A DNA stretch of 64,000 nt from Polaribacter septentrionalilitoris (GTDB lineage Bacteria; Bacteroidota; Bacteroidia; Flavobacteriales; Flavobacteriaceae), in assembly GCF_009832745.1 (NCBI RefSeq), contig NZ_VRMJ01000036.1:1-64000 (forward strand). Reading direction: 5' to 3'. The notes under the pieces were generated by a model, which did not search any database, had not been told where the DNA came from, and was given only the letters and a program-made list of their open reading frames with translations. Position 1 is the first letter of the stretch. Every line of letters starts with the position of its first letter. A program made the position numbers and the translations under genes. This document shows, one piece after another, positions 1-8,847 of this stretch.

Positions 1-136
1 AGAACATCTTTTTACCATGAAGTACTTTGGCATAATAATCTACTTTAGTAGTTACTGATAAGTTGGATAAAAGAGCTTCTGGTATAACTCTCAATAATTG
101 ATTTACTGAAATTTTATGATCTTTAAAAACTGACAT
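1..136 (-). CDS. IS4-family transposase, N-terminal fragment (runs off the left edge)
   Basis: An open reading frame starts with ATG at 136 and reads without a stop to the window edge, giving 45 residues. The segments SVNQLLRVIPEALLSNLS and TKVDYYAKVLHGKKMF resemble, from memory, the N-terminus of IS4-type DDE transposases common in Flavobacteriaceae, which cut and paste their own element. Only the N-terminal recognition region is inside the window; the DDE catalytic core lies to the left and cannot be examined. I could not recognise the element's terminal inverted repeat or a target duplication in the 137-232 stretch. Whether the element is intact is unknown. Confidence 0.65.
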   Translation of the reverse strand, partial: MSVFKDHKISVNQLLRVIPEALLSNLSVTTKVDYYAKVLHGKKMF

Positions 137-232
137 AAATAGCTGATTATCAGATAAAAAGATACGTAAATATTATCAAATAAACAAGCTAAATAGTTGA
201 TTTTTAGTTTCTTAAATAGTAATTTATAAAAC

Positions 233-260
233 AAAAAAGTCGGAAGAAAAATCTTCCGAC
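233..260 (-). terminator. Rho-independent terminator of glyS
   Basis: Read on the minus strand, GTCGGAAG and CTTCCGAC pair around an ATTTTT loop, directly followed by TTTTTTG. It lies about 50 nt past the glyS stop. A second palindrome (268-281, AGTCTAATTAGACT) followed by a T run on the plus strand lies between it and glyS. Confidence 0.8.
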
Positions 261-307
261 CATGACTAGTCTAATTAGACTCCTTTTTTTTGTTCTATAA
301 TTAAGGA

Positions 308-1849
308 TTACATTTTCTGTAACCAAGTTTTTACATCAACTTCTTGTTTTATAATCTCTTTTAAATCAGAAATTTTTACACGTTTTTGATCCATAGTATC
401 TCTATGTCTAATCGTAACAGAATTGTCTTCTAAAGAATCGTGATCTACTGTAATACAAAATGGTGTACCTGCTGCATCTTGACGTCTGTAGCGCTTTCCA
501 ACAGCATCTTTTTCGTCATAAAACACATTGAAATCCCATTTTAAATCTTCTATAATTTTTTTAGCAACTTCTGGTAAACCATCCTTTTTAACCAATGGTA
601 AAACTGCTGCTTTAAAAGGTGCTAAAACTGCTGGTAATTTTAAAACTGTTCTGGTTGTTCCATTATCTAATGCTTCCTCTTGTAAAGAATTTGAAAACAC
701 CGCTAAAAACATTCTGTCTAAACCAATAGAAGTTTCAACCACATAAGGCACATAACTTTTATTCTCTTCGTGATCGAAATATTGTAATTTCTTACCAGAA
801 TATTGTTCATGTTGACTTAAATCGAAATCTGTTCTAGAGTGAATCCCTTCTAATTCTTTAAATCCAAAAGGAAAATTAAACTCAATATCTGCTGCTGCAT
901 CTGCATAATGTGCTAACTTATCATGGTCATGAAAACGATAATTTTCTGCTCCCATTCCTAAACTCAAATGCCATTTTAAACGGGTTTCTTTCCATTGTTC
1001 ATACCATTGTTTTTGAGTTCCTGGTTTTACAAAAAATTGCATTTCCATTTGTTCAAACTCACGCATTCTAAAAATAAATTGCCTTGCAACTATCTCGTTT
1101 CTAAATGCTTTACCTGTTTGTGCAATACCAAATGGAATTTTCATTCGCCCAGTTTTCTGAACATTTAAAAAGTTTACGAAAATACCTTGTGCAGTTTCTG
1201 GTCTTAAATACACTTGCGTAGAATTTTCTGCAGAAGCACCAATTTGAGTACCAAACATAAGATTGAATTGCTTTACTTCTGTCCAATTTTTAGAACCAGA
1301 AGCAGGACATCCAATACCTAAATCAACAATTAATTGTTTAAAGCCAACTAAATCACTTTCCTCTTGTACCCGAGTTAATTCAGCAGAAATTTCATCAATT
1401 TGTTTTTGACGACGAATTACATTTTGATTTGTAGCTCTAAATTCTTCTTCGTTAAAAGCATCACCAAATCGTTTTTTAGCTTTGGTAATATCTTTTTCTA
1501 TTTTTTGATTTATTTTTTCTCTAAAATCTTCAACCAAAACATCAGCTCTGTAACGTTTTTTAGAATCTTTATTATCTATTAAAGGGTCATTAAATGCATC
1601 TACGTGTCCAGAAGCTTTCCAGGTTGTTGGATGCATTAATATTGCAGCGTCAATACCTACAATATTTTCATGCAACTGCACCATTGCTTTCCACCAATAT
1701 TCTCTAATATTTTTCTTTAACTCAACTCCATTTTGAGCATAATCATACACAGCACTTAATCCGTCATAAATTTCTGAAGATTGAAACACATAACCATATT
1801 CTTTTGCGTGTGATAAGACTTTTTTAAACTGATCTTCTTGTTTTGCCAT
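308..1849 (-). CDS. glyS: Glycine--tRNA ligase, dimeric class II type
   Basis: 513 residues, the usual length for the single-chain (eukaryal/archaeal-like) glycyl-tRNA synthetase that charges tRNA-Gly in the cytoplasm. Class II signatures are visible: the motif 2 region FRNEIVARQFIFRMREFEQ (around residue 248 on) with the catalytic Arg, the family segment GCPASGSKNWTEVKQFNLMF near 180, and motif 3 as ETSIGLDRMFLA in the C-terminal third before the anticodon-binding domain. The ATG at 1849 is chosen because MAKQEDQFKKVLSHAKEYG is the typical start. A canonical Bacteroidota promoter ends only 8 nt upstream, so the mRNA probably has little or no leader. It stands alone, divergent from the comF-like gene and followed by its own terminator. 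Confidence 0.97.
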   Translation of the reverse strand: MAKQEDQFKKVLSHAKEYGYVFQSSEIYDGLSAVYDYAQNGVELKKNIREYWWKAMVQLHENIVGIDAAILMHPTTWKASGHVDAFNDPLIDNKDSKKRYRADVLVEDFREKINQKIEKDITKAKKRFGDAFNEEEFRATNQNVIRRQKQIDEISAELTRVQEESDLVGFKQLIVDLGIGCPASGSKNWTEVKQFNLMFGTQIGASAENSTQVYLRPETAQGIFVNFLNVQKTGRMKIPFGIAQTGKAFRNEIVARQFIFRMREFEQMEMQFFVKPGTQKQWYEQWKETRLKWHLSLGMGAENYRFHDHDKLAHYADAAADIEFNFPFGFKELEGIHSRTDFDLSQHEQYSGKKLQYFDHEENKSYVPYVVETSIGLDRMFLAVFSNSLQEEALDNGTTRTVLKLPAVLAPFKAAVLPLVKKDGLPEVAKKIIEDLKWDFNVFYDEKDAVGKRYRRQDAAGTPFCITVDHDSLEDNSVTIRHRDTMDQKRVKISDLKEIIKQEVDVKTWLQKM

Positions 1850-1857
1850 AATGAGCG

Positions 1858-1887
1858 CAAAGATACACGTTTAGGTAAATTTTTCAA
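1858..1887 (-). promoter_or_regulatory. Bacteroidota sigma-ABfr type promoter for glyS
   Basis: On the minus strand TTG (1887-1885), a 19-nt spacer and TATCTTTG (1865-1858) match the consensus TTG-N19-TAnnTTTG of the primary sigma factor of Bacteroidota exactly. The glyS ATG begins 8 nt past the -7 box. Confidence 0.8.
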
Positions 1888-1973
1888 TAAAAAAGGGTTC
1901 AAGTTTTTTTGATGTGATTTCTGCAAATTATTTTTAATAATTTTACTTATCTTTCTGATAAATTGCTAAAAAA

Positions 1974-2660
1974 ATGAAAATTCTCAATGATTTTTTCAGG
2001 ATATTTTATCCTGAATTGTGTGTCAATTGTGAAAATCAATTGATCAATAATGAAACTATTTTGTGCACATTTTGCAGGCATGATTTACCATTTACAAATA
2101 TTACTAATTATCAAGACAATAAGGTTACTCAAGTATTTTATGGCAGAACAGAAGTAGAAAAGGCTTTTTCGCTACTTCTCTTTCGAAAAAAAGGAATCAC
2201 AAAAAAGTTGATTCACGAATTAAAATATAAAGGAAATGAAGATATTGGAGTTTTTTTTGGGAATTGGATAGGAGATATCCTAAAAGAGAACAAAGAATTT
2301 ATAGATATTGATTGTATTATTCCTGTTCCTTTACACGTTAAAAAATTAAAACAAAGAGGTTATAATCAGGTCACTAAATTTGGAGAACAATTAAGTTTAC
2401 ATATGCAAAAACCGCTTTTAGAGCATGAACTTGTTCGAGTTTCATCAACAAAAACACAAACCTATAAATCACGTTTTGAGCGATTTAAAAATACAAATAC
2501 AAAGTTTGAAGTAAAAAACCCATCAATATTTAAAAACAAACATGTTTTACTTATTGATGATGTTATTACTACAGGTGCAACTTTAGAAGCTTGCATTGAA
2601 GAAATTAAAAAAGAAAACAAAGTAAAGGTTAGTATTTTAACAATGGCTTACACAGAATAA
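1974..2660 (+). CDS. ComF family phosphoribosyltransferase-like protein
   Basis: 228 residues. An N-terminal zinc finger is seen as two CxxC pairs (C16/C19 and C31/C34), followed by a phosphoribosyltransferase domain whose PRPP-binding loop is LLIDDVITTGATLEA (about 192-206). This is the architecture of ComF/GntX proteins; ComF helps natural transformation by acting with the competence helicase and primosome, but in flavobacteria the role is not settled. The segment DCIIPVPLHVKKLKQRGYNQ is the characteristic ComF signature. It is divergent from glyS and transcribed towards the lipoprotein gene, with only 57 nt between. A TATCTTTC box at 1948-1955 may be the -7 element. Confidence 0.85.
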   Translation: MKILNDFFRIFYPELCVNCENQLINNETILCTFCRHDLPFTNITNYQDNKVTQVFYGRTEVEKAFSLLLFRKKGITKKLIHELKYKGNEDIGVFFGNWIGDILKENKEFIDIDCIIPVPLHVKKLKQRGYNQVTKFGEQLSLHMQKPLLEHELVRVSSTKTQTYKSRFERFKNTNTKFEVKNPSIFKNKHVLLIDDVITTGATLEACIEEIKKENKVKVSILTMAYTE

Positions 2661-2717
2661 ATTTTATGATTTTTAAATGAAAAATATATTGTTAATTTGT
2701 ATCAAAATCTCTTACTA

Positions 2718-4337
2718 GTGAAAACTTTTTTTCGATTTCTTTTTTTTAGTATTTCTGTAATAATCCTTTCTAATTGTGCTAGAACAGGAAGACCAGAAGG
2801 TGGGCCAAAAGATGAGGAAGCTCCATTATTTACAACATCAAACCCACCCTATGAAACTATTAATTTTGATAAAAAGGAAATTAAATTAGAATTTAACGAG
2901 TTTATCAAACTAAAAGACCTCAGCAAACAATTAATTGTTTCTCCACCGCTAAAATACCCTTTATTAGTAACCCCACAAGGTGCTGCAACTAAAAAATTAC
3001 AGTTAGAAATTTTAGATACCCTAAAACAAAATACAACCTATATTATTAATTTTGGGAATGCTGTTGAAGATAATAATGAAGGTAATACTTTAGAAGCTTT
3101 TAAGTATGTTTTTTCCACAGGAACTTATATCGATTCATTAACCACAACTGGAAGTGTTAAGGATGCTTATACTACAGAAAACCTAAAAAGTACCAATGTA
3201 CTTTTGTATCAAATAGATAGTTCTTTTACAGACTCAATTGTGTTTAAGAAAAAACCCAATTATGTTACCAATACGTTAGATACCACAAAATTTACGTTTA
3301 CAAATCTTAGAAAAGGAAAATACTTGATGATTGCTTTAAAAGAGTCTTCAAGTGACTACTTATTTAACCCTAAAGTAGATAAAATTGGTTTTTATCCAGA
3401 TACAATTATGCTTCCTAGAGATAGCGTTATAAATACACCAATTCAGGTTTTTAAAGAAATTCAACCTTATAGATTTAGGCGTGCAAAAGAGACTAACAAA
3501 GGAAAAATTATTTTTGGATATGATGGTAAGGTTAAAGATTTTAGAGTAAAAATAACTTCTGATGTGCCTACTGATTTTAAGAGTATCTCTAAATTTGAAA
3601 TTGATAGAGACACTTTAAATTATTGGTTTACCCCTTTTGAATCAGATTCATTAAATTTCCTAGTCTATAATGATGTTTTCTTAGATACAGTTACTGTGAG
3701 ACTAAGAAAAAATAAAATTGATTCTCTTATTTTAAAATCTTCCATAAATGGAACTCTTCATTTTAGAGACACCTTTTTTATTAATTCTAACAATCCTATT
3801 GTAAAAGTTGATACTAGCAAAATTTCCATCATAAATAAAGATACTATTGCTATCTCTTTTAAAGAGTTAAATATAGATACCAAAAATAAAGTAGCTTTAT
3901 TATTTGATAAAAAACAAGAACAAAAATATTCATTAAAAATACTTCCAGGGGCTTTTTCTGATATTTACAAACAAAAAAATGATACACTAACTTTTAACCT
4001 ATCGACTAAAGAAATTGAAGATTATGGTAGAATTACAATGAATATTGTCAATGAAACCAACGAAAATCTAATCATAGACCTTATCTCTGGTAAAAATAAA
4101 GATGAAATTATTGAGCGTAACTTTATTTCGGGTACTTCAAAAAATTTAGTTTTTGATCTTTTAGAACCAAAATCTTATTTTGTGAGGGCTATCATAGATA
4201 CCAATAAAAATGGTAAGTGGGATACAGGAAATTACTTGCAAAAAACACTGCCTGAAACCATTATTTTTTATGAAACTGAACTGGAATTAAGAGCCAATTA
4301 CTATTTAGATGGTAATGTCTTTACAGTTAAAAAGTAG
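2718..4337 (+). CDS. Ig-like (Big_5) domain lipoprotein
   Basis: About 539 residues from a GTG start at 2718; a TTG at 2697 would add seven residues, but the GTG gives a clean lipoprotein signal (MKTFFRFLFFSISVIILSNC) with Cys as acylation site. The mature start CARTGRPEGGPKDEEAPLF is the hallmark of a widespread Bacteroidota lipoprotein with an N-terminal Big_5 Ig-like domain, in which segments such as LEFNEFIKLKDLSKQLIVSP recur. The rest is beta-rich, with an EF-hand-like DTNKNGKWDTGNY near the C-terminus. Function is unknown; it is presumably anchored in the outer membrane or periplasm. No partner gene is obvious; it follows the comF-like gene in the same direction. Confidence 0.8.
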   Translation: MKTFFRFLFFSISVIILSNCARTGRPEGGPKDEEAPLFTTSNPPYETINFDKKEIKLEFNEFIKLKDLSKQLIVSPPLKYPLLVTPQGAATKKLQLEILDTLKQNTTYIINFGNAVEDNNEGNTLEAFKYVFSTGTYIDSLTTTGSVKDAYTTENLKSTNVLLYQIDSSFTDSIVFKKKPNYVTNTLDTTKFTFTNLRKGKYLMIALKESSSDYLFNPKVDKIGFYPDTIMLPRDSVINTPIQVFKEIQPYRFRRAKETNKGKIIFGYDGKVKDFRVKITSDVPTDFKSISKFEIDRDTLNYWFTPFESDSLNFLVYNDVFLDTVTVRLRKNKIDSLILKSSINGTLHFRDTFFINSNNPIVKVDTSKISIINKDTIAISFKELNIDTKNKVALLFDKKQEQKYSLKILPGAFSDIYKQKNDTLTFNLSTKEIEDYGRITMNIVNETNENLIIDLISGKNKDEIIERNFISGTSKNLVFDLLEPKSYFVRAIIDTNKNGKWDTGNYLQKTLPETIIFYETELELRANYYLDGNVFTVKK

Positions 4338-4401
4338 ACTAAGTTTTGTAATTATAAATATTTTACTATATATTTGGTGCTTACTTTAAGACCCCTAAAT
4401 C

Positions 4402-5193
4402 TTGAAACCCCTAATAACAATTATCTTTGTAATTGTTTTTATTCTAGAATTTAAGGCTCAACATTTCACCCATGACATTGGTGTTTTTGTTGGCACCTCT
4501 AGTTTACAAGCAGATTACGGACAAAGAGGCAACTTTGCAAGCGAATGGAACAACAACGGAATTTCTTATTCTGTTGCACACTACCTTAGTTTCTATAATA
4601 GAACTTTGAGGTGGGATCCCAACAATGTACTTCACAACCATTTAATGGTTAAAACAGAGTTACAATATTTAAGCAATGTTAAATTAGAACATCATGGTAA
4701 ATGGGCTAAAGGAAGTTCTTATGGAGCAGAACAGCTAAGAGCAATGAATGGTACTTTAAGAATGCTAAACTTAGGACTGCATTTAGAATATTATTATCGT
4801 CCTTTAGAAGAATTTGTCTATCCACATTCTCATATGTGGTTTAATCCATACTTTACTTTTGGTATAAAATACTCTTCCTTTACAAATGGCTTACAATCTA
4901 ATTTAGGAGATTGGACGCAGGATATTTCTGTTCTTCCTAAAAAATACACTTCAAATAAAGCATTAGATGTAGGATCTGGAAATGCTTTTTCCTTGGCTTT
5001 AGGCTTAGGAACTAGGTTTAAATTAGCTCCTAAAATTGATTTGGTTGCACAGTTTAATTATCAATACTTTTTTTCTGATAAGATAGATGGTCTCCAAGCC
5101 AAAGTCATCGAAAATAAAAATAATGAATGGTTGGTAAATATTCAATTTGGTATTGTTTATCACTTGAACTTTAACACCCCACTATTCTATTAA
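4402..5193 (+). CDS. Outer-membrane beta-barrel protein, THC0290_0291-like
   Basis: 263 residues beginning at a TTG codon; no ATG gives a full signal peptide, whereas KPLITIIFVIVFILEFKAQ is a good Sec signal ending in AQ. The mature part (HFTHDIGVFVGTSSLQADYGQRG) has alternating aromatic/glycine strands typical of small outer-membrane barrels. I associate this with a flavobacterial family named THC0290_0291, often mislabelled as glutamate dehydrogenase; this is from memory. It follows the Big_5 lipoprotein by 64 nt and is followed by a strong terminator, so the two may be cotranscribed. No function can be assigned. Confidence 0.65.
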   Translation: MKPLITIIFVIVFILEFKAQHFTHDIGVFVGTSSLQADYGQRGNFASEWNNNGISYSVAHYLSFYNRTLRWDPNNVLHNHLMVKTELQYLSNVKLEHHGKWAKGSSYGAEQLRAMNGTLRMLNLGLHLEYYYRPLEEFVYPHSHMWFNPYFTFGIKYSSFTNGLQSNLGDWTQDISVLPKKYTSNKALDVGSGNAFSLALGLGTRFKLAPKIDLVAQFNYQYFFSDKIDGLQAKVIENKNNEWLVNIQFGIVYHLNFNTPLFY

Positions 5194-5247
5194 AAAAACC
5201 CCTAAGCTTATTTGAATAAGCCCCCTAAATTATTCAAATACAAAAAA

Positions 5248-5273
5248 AGACCGCCAATTGGCGGTCTTTTTTT
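5248..5273. terminator. Bidirectional-looking terminator hairpin
   Basis: AGACCGCC and GGCGGTCT form an 8-bp GC-rich stem with an AATT loop, followed by T7 on the plus strand and preceded by A7. It ends the 4402-5193 gene about 55 nt after its stop. Confidence 0.9.
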
Positions 5274-5443
5274 CCATAAACTTAAACCTTTTTAAAATAT
5301 TAGGTGTTGTGTATCAGATACTTAATCTAAATAAAAGCTCTGTAATCCTTACCTTTAGGTGTTCTGGTTATGTAACTTAATTTTGTCTTATGTTTTTAAA
5401 TAAGCAAACAACCAATTATTTACTTAAAGTTAGCAAACAAGTT

Positions 5444-5521
5444 TAGCCCAGATAGAACGGTATGTTTGAGCTCTTTTTGAGCTTACGAAAAAAAGCGAGT
5501 AGTGAAAGCTGGAAATAGCTA
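5444..5521 (+). ncRNA. Structured repeat element resembling the Flavo-1 RNA motif
   Basis: This sits in the 328-nt gene-free stretch 5194-5521, right against the stop codon of the opposing DinB-like gene. It opens with TAGCCCAGATAGAA and closes with GAAAGCTGGAAATAGCTA; TAGC at 5444-5447 pairs with GCTA at 5518-5521, and an internal hairpin AGCTC-TTTTT-GAGCT occupies 5469-5483. The pattern (AGCCC-GAT-GAA at the start, variable hairpin, GGAAATAGCT at the end) is one I recognise as a frequently repeated element of flavobacterial genomes, probably Rfam Flavo-1, whose function is unknown. The rest of the gap (5280-5440) shows nothing I can interpret. Confidence 0.45.
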
Positions 5522-5977
5522 CTACAAAAACTTTTTTATAGATCGTATAATTCCGTAATGAATGCCTTCGTGAAAATTGTTAAACGCAATTGCATTTTCT
5601 ATAGAACTCAATACAAAACCTGTGCTTGTTGGATATTCTTGGTAATTCTCGAAAATACCTGCTTCAAAATCTTCTTCTAAAGTATTTGGCAACCCAACTA
5701 ACAACTCTTTTACCTCTTCAAATTCTTCTTTTGTAAAAGTTTTAGTTGGTGAGGTACCTTTTTTATGCGCCTCAATTAAATCGTCTGGACATAAAGGATT
5801 TAAACCTGATAATTTATAATGCAACAACTGTTGGGTAACTACCAAATGCGCAACATTCCAAGCAATATTATTTTTAAAGCCTTCTGGAGTTTTATGAATT
5901 TGCTCCATAGTTAAACCTTCTAGTTCTTTTATAACTAGCTCTCTAGATTTTCTTAAAACATCGAATTGTTCCTTCAT
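5522..5977 (-). CDS. DinB superfamily protein (putative metal-dependent)
   Basis: 151 residues, one four-helix DinB_2-type domain. The three histidines that hold the metal in this fold are present: H44 in NVAHL, and H136/H140 in NFHEGIHYG. Family members include thiol-dependent transferases such as those using bacillithiol, but many have no known substrate, so no reaction is claimed. The ATG at 5977 gives the usual start of helix 1. It is divergent from the ArsC-like gene (about 40 nt between starts) and runs tail-to-element into the structured repeat at 5444-5521. Confidence 0.85.
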   Translation of the reverse strand: MKEQFDVLRKSRELVIKELEGLTMEQIHKTPEGFKNNIAWNVAHLVVTQQLLHYKLSGLNPLCPDDLIEAHKKGTSPTKTFTKEEFEEVKELLVGLPNTLEEDFEAGIFENYQEYPTSTGFVLSSIENAIAFNNFHEGIHYGIIRSIKKFL

Positions 5978-6018
5978 TTTTTATTGTTAATTTTGAAGTG
6001 TAAATATAATTGATTAAA

Positions 6019-6366
6019 ATGAAGAAAGTCTATTTTTTGCAAACTTGTGATACGTGTAGAAGAATTTTAAAGGAAGTAAATACGGATGGTTTTGAACGAC
6101 AAGAAATCAAAACAAATCATATTAATGTGTCTCAATTAGAAGCAATGTATCAACTTTCTGGTAGCTATGAAGCCTTGTTTAACAAACGCGCAAAATTGTA
6201 TACGGCTATGGATTTGAAAAATCAGGATTTGTCTGAAGCTGATTACAGACAATATTTGTTAGATGAATACACGTTTTTAAAGCGTCCTGTTTTTATTGTT
6301 GAAGATGAAATTTTTATTGGGAATAGTAAAAAAGTAATTGAAAAACTAAAAGAGAAGATAGGTTAA
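6019..6366 (+). CDS. ArsC/Spx-family thioredoxin-fold protein
   Basis: About 115 residues from ATG 6019 (a TTG at 6010 is in frame but unlikely). The N-terminus KKVYFLQTCDTCRRILKE has the thioredoxin-fold CxxC (C10, C13), and FLKRPVFIVEDEIFIGN is the cis-Pro region with the ArsC-type RP motif. Family members are glutaredoxin-dependent arsenate reductases or Spx-type regulators. There is no ars operon nearby, so an arsenate role is not supported by context and the protein may be a general thiol reductase. It is convergent with the DUF4252 gene, 19 nt apart. Confidence 0.8.
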   Translation: MKKVYFLQTCDTCRRILKEVNTDGFERQEIKTNHINVSQLEAMYQLSGSYEALFNKRAKLYTAMDLKNQDLSEADYRQYLLDEYTFLKRPVFIVEDEIFIGNSKKVIEKLKEKIG

Positions 6367-6385
6367 TATCTTCTCTTTTAAACTT

Positions 6386-6862
6386 TTACTTAGTTGTGAT
6401 ATTCATGTTTGAATTTGACATAATATCTGCTAACTCTTCTTTTGTTAAGTCGGTTTTTAAACCAAAAATGACTAATTTATCGTCATCTCCACTTGCTTTT
6501 AAAACAATTTCTTTGATTCTATCTTTTTTCTCTAAAATGTAAAAAGCAGCTTTACTACCATCACTTTTTACACGAGCCATCGTTTTTAATTTGTGTTTTC
6601 TTAAGTATTTTTTAAAATCTTTAGATACTGAAGCATCTTCATTATTAAAGACCATTAATTTAAAATCTCCAGATTTTTTTAACAATATTTGTAAATCTTC
6701 ATTATCATCATCACTTAAAAAAGAACCTGCAAAAGAGGCATTTAAATTGATTGAAAAAGCAGATTGATCTTTATGTTGTTTGTAAAACTTTTTAAATGTA
6801 GTTTCTTGTGCTACTGCACTTATCATAAAAAATGCACATAAAATAGTTGTAAGTCGTTTCAT
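6386..6862 (-). CDS. DUF4252 domain protein, secreted
   Basis: 158 residues with a Sec signal (MKRLTTILCAFFMISAVAQ) and no lipobox. The mature part is a single DUF4252 domain: an acidic linker SDDDNEDLQ, then basic KDFKKYLRKHKLKTM and a C-terminal TKEELADIMSNS. DUF4252 proteins are small periplasmic or surface proteins of Bacteroidota with no known activity and are often found near ECF sigma factors, but none is present here. It is monocistronic as far as can be seen. The product name is solid; the function is unknown. Confidence 0.8.
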   Translation of the reverse strand: MKRLTTILCAFFMISAVAQETTFKKFYKQHKDQSAFSINLNASFAGSFLSDDDNEDLQILLKKSGDFKLMVFNNEDASVSKDFKKYLRKHKLKTMARVKSDGSKAAFYILEKKDRIKEIVLKASGDDDKLVIFGLKTDLTKEELADIMSNSNMNITTK

Positions 6863-6947
6863 AATATTTGGTTTTACTTTGAGACGACTTAGTTTTTATT
6901 TTGTTACATATGTTTTTTTTTAATATTGATTTCAATAGTTGATAAAA

Positions 6948-7928
6948 CTAAGATTTGTAAACCTTTATCAAACCTTCTGCTTCTTTTTGAGCACTCCAAT
7001 TCTCCAAAATTTCTGCTCTTCCTTCTTTTCCTAACAACGGAATTTGATTTGAGATTGAGTTTTCTAACAATTGCTCTAGTTCATCAACATTTCCGGCTTC
7101 AAATAAATATCCATTTTTTTGAGGTGTGATTAATTCTGAATGCACACCAACATTTTTGGTTGCAATTACAGAACATTCACAAGCCATAGCTTCTGCAGTA
7201 ACTAAAGAAAATCCTTCAGAAAAACTAGGAACAACTGCAATTTTTGCTGCTTGATAATAGGATACAATATCTTGAGTTTCATCAACAAAATAAACTTGAT
7301 CTTCAATTTTGTGTTTCTTAACTATTGATTTTAGCTCGTCTAAGAACTGTGGTTTATCTACTTTACCAACAATAACTAACCCCCAGTTTGCATGATTTTT
7401 TAAAACTTTAGAAGCTTCTAACAAAGTAACTTGTCCTTTGGCTTTTCTTACTCTTCCAGCACAAACTATCAAGTTTTTTTGTGGGATATTTTCTATTCGT
7501 TTTGTAGGATTGGGTTGAAATAAATCAATATCAATTCCGTGACCAACTATAGTATTTTCTATCCCTAAATTATTGCTCATACTTTTGATGAGCGTTACAA
7601 CTTTATCGGCTTTTTTTAGCAGCTTTATCGTTAATCCAGAAGGAGTAGTTTCTGCATGACGAGTTGCTATCAAACTAAATTTTGCTCCAAAAAAACGCCA
7701 AAATAGCATTTTTAATATCTCATTATTTCTATGACAATGCACTACAACTTCTCTATTAGAAAAAAGAATTTTTCTGAGTTGTGATTTTGAAATTTTGCGC
7801 CCCTTAATGTTATAGCCGTAAATAAAGGTTTCGAATTTTTCATTAAAAAAAGGCAACACATTTTCAATACTTCTGGTAACACCAGTTCTGCGTCTATGAA
7901 AATGAGTATGGATTAATATAGGTTTCAA
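6948..7928 (-). CDS. Glycosyltransferase family 4 (GT-B fold)
   Basis: 326 residues with the GT-B layout: an N-terminal acceptor domain starting ILIHTHFHRRRTG, and a C-terminal nucleotide-sugar domain with AGRVRKAKGQVTLLEA and the EX7E-type region FSEGFSLVTAEAMACECSVI. It probably transfers a hexose from a nucleotide sugar onto a cell-surface glycan; donor and acceptor cannot be read from sequence. Its start is 3 nt after the stop of the coiled-coil gene 7932-8747, so the two are translationally linked. No other envelope-sugar genes are beside it, so it may act in lipooligosaccharide core synthesis. Confidence 0.85.
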   Translation of the reverse strand: MKPILIHTHFHRRRTGVTRSIENVLPFFNEKFETFIYGYNIKGRKISKSQLRKILFSNREVVVHCHRNNEILKMLFWRFFGAKFSLIATRHAETTPSGLTIKLLKKADKVVTLIKSMSNNLGIENTIVGHGIDIDLFQPNPTKRIENIPQKNLIVCAGRVRKAKGQVTLLEASKVLKNHANWGLVIVGKVDKPQFLDELKSIVKKHKIEDQVYFVDETQDIVSYYQAAKIAVVPSFSEGFSLVTAEAMACECSVIATKNVGVHSELITPQKNGYLFEAGNVDELEQLLENSISNQIPLLGKEGRAEILENWSAQKEAEGLIKVYKS

Positions 7929-7931
7929 AAA

Positions 7932-8747
7932 TTATGCAAATCTACGTTCTACAATCTCCATAAAACGAGCTTCTAACTCTTCTTGTTCAGACCAATTATA
8001 ATCTGGTTTAATCATTTTATTGATAAACTGTTTCGCTTCCTTTTCTGTTTTAAAAGTATTTAATTGAGAAACTACTCTGTTAAAGTCCTCTTGACTGCCA
8101 TCAAACAAATTTTTTACAAATGCAATTCTATCGTTCAACCCAATTTGAATATGAGTTGATAATTTATCGTTCAAAGATTTTGTAGGTGCAGGAGAATCAA
8201 ACAGAGTTGCTATTTCATCAACAGGAATGGTATCTTCTAGTTCCTCTTCTAAAGTCTTCGTTTTTCTTTCTTCAACATCTTTTGCATCATTATTTTCTTC
8301 AACTTCGGGTTGCGCTGGCTCAAACAACAAAGATTCTATCTCATCAAAGGGTTGCTCAACAATTTCTTCTACTTCTACTTCAGTTTCTGGTTCAGTTTTT
8401 ACCTCAATTTCTTTTTTAGGTTCTTCAGCTACTTCTTGAATTTCTTCCTCTAATTGATGTACAACTTTTTCTTCGTCTTCTTTCTTTTGTAATACTTCTT
8501 TCTCTTCAACAACTTGATCAATAATTTCTTTTAACTCAAGTGCCTTATCTACTTTGTTAAGTAACTCCTCTTTAGTTTCTTCTGGATTTGAAGTGGTATT
8601 CATATATTCTTCAACAAAGGCCAAAAGCGATAATTTTTCATAAATCTCTCTAGATTTTTCTTTCAATGCAAATACATCCTCTTTGTCTTTCATTTGTAAA
8701 ATCTCGTGAGCAAGAGACATTAAATCGGTTTCTAATCTTTTGTGCAT
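7932..8747 (-). CDS. Acidic coiled-coil protein of unknown function
   Basis: 271 residues, no signal peptide and no membrane segment. Residues 1-70 form a helical domain, 70-180 is a low-complexity Glu/Val/Lys-rich stretch, and the last 80 or so residues are a compact conserved-looking domain (LNDRIAFVKNLFDGSQEDFN, ending EARFMEIVERRFA). I recognise the C-terminal domain as a recurrent flavobacterial hypothetical but know no function. It is the first gene of a two-gene unit with the glycosyltransferase, and is divergent from tdk about 100 nt away. Confidence 0.7.
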   Translation of the reverse strand: MHKRLETDLMSLAHEILQMKDKEDVFALKEKSREIYEKLSLLAFVEEYMNTTSNPEETKEELLNKVDKALELKEIIDQVVEEKEVLQKKEDEEKVVHQLEEEIQEVAEEPKKEIEVKTEPETEVEVEEIVEQPFDEIESLLFEPAQPEVEENNDAKDVEERKTKTLEEELEDTIPVDEIATLFDSPAPTKSLNDKLSTHIQIGLNDRIAFVKNLFDGSQEDFNRVVSQLNTFKTEKEAKQFINKMIKPDYNWSEQEELEARFMEIVERRFA

Positions 8748-8847
8748 AAGTTGTAAGTTGAATTTATTTTTTACACGTAAATATTCATAAATTTGCTAAA
8801 ACTCAAAGTAACAGGAAATTTAATCATATAACGCCTAAAATTACAAA

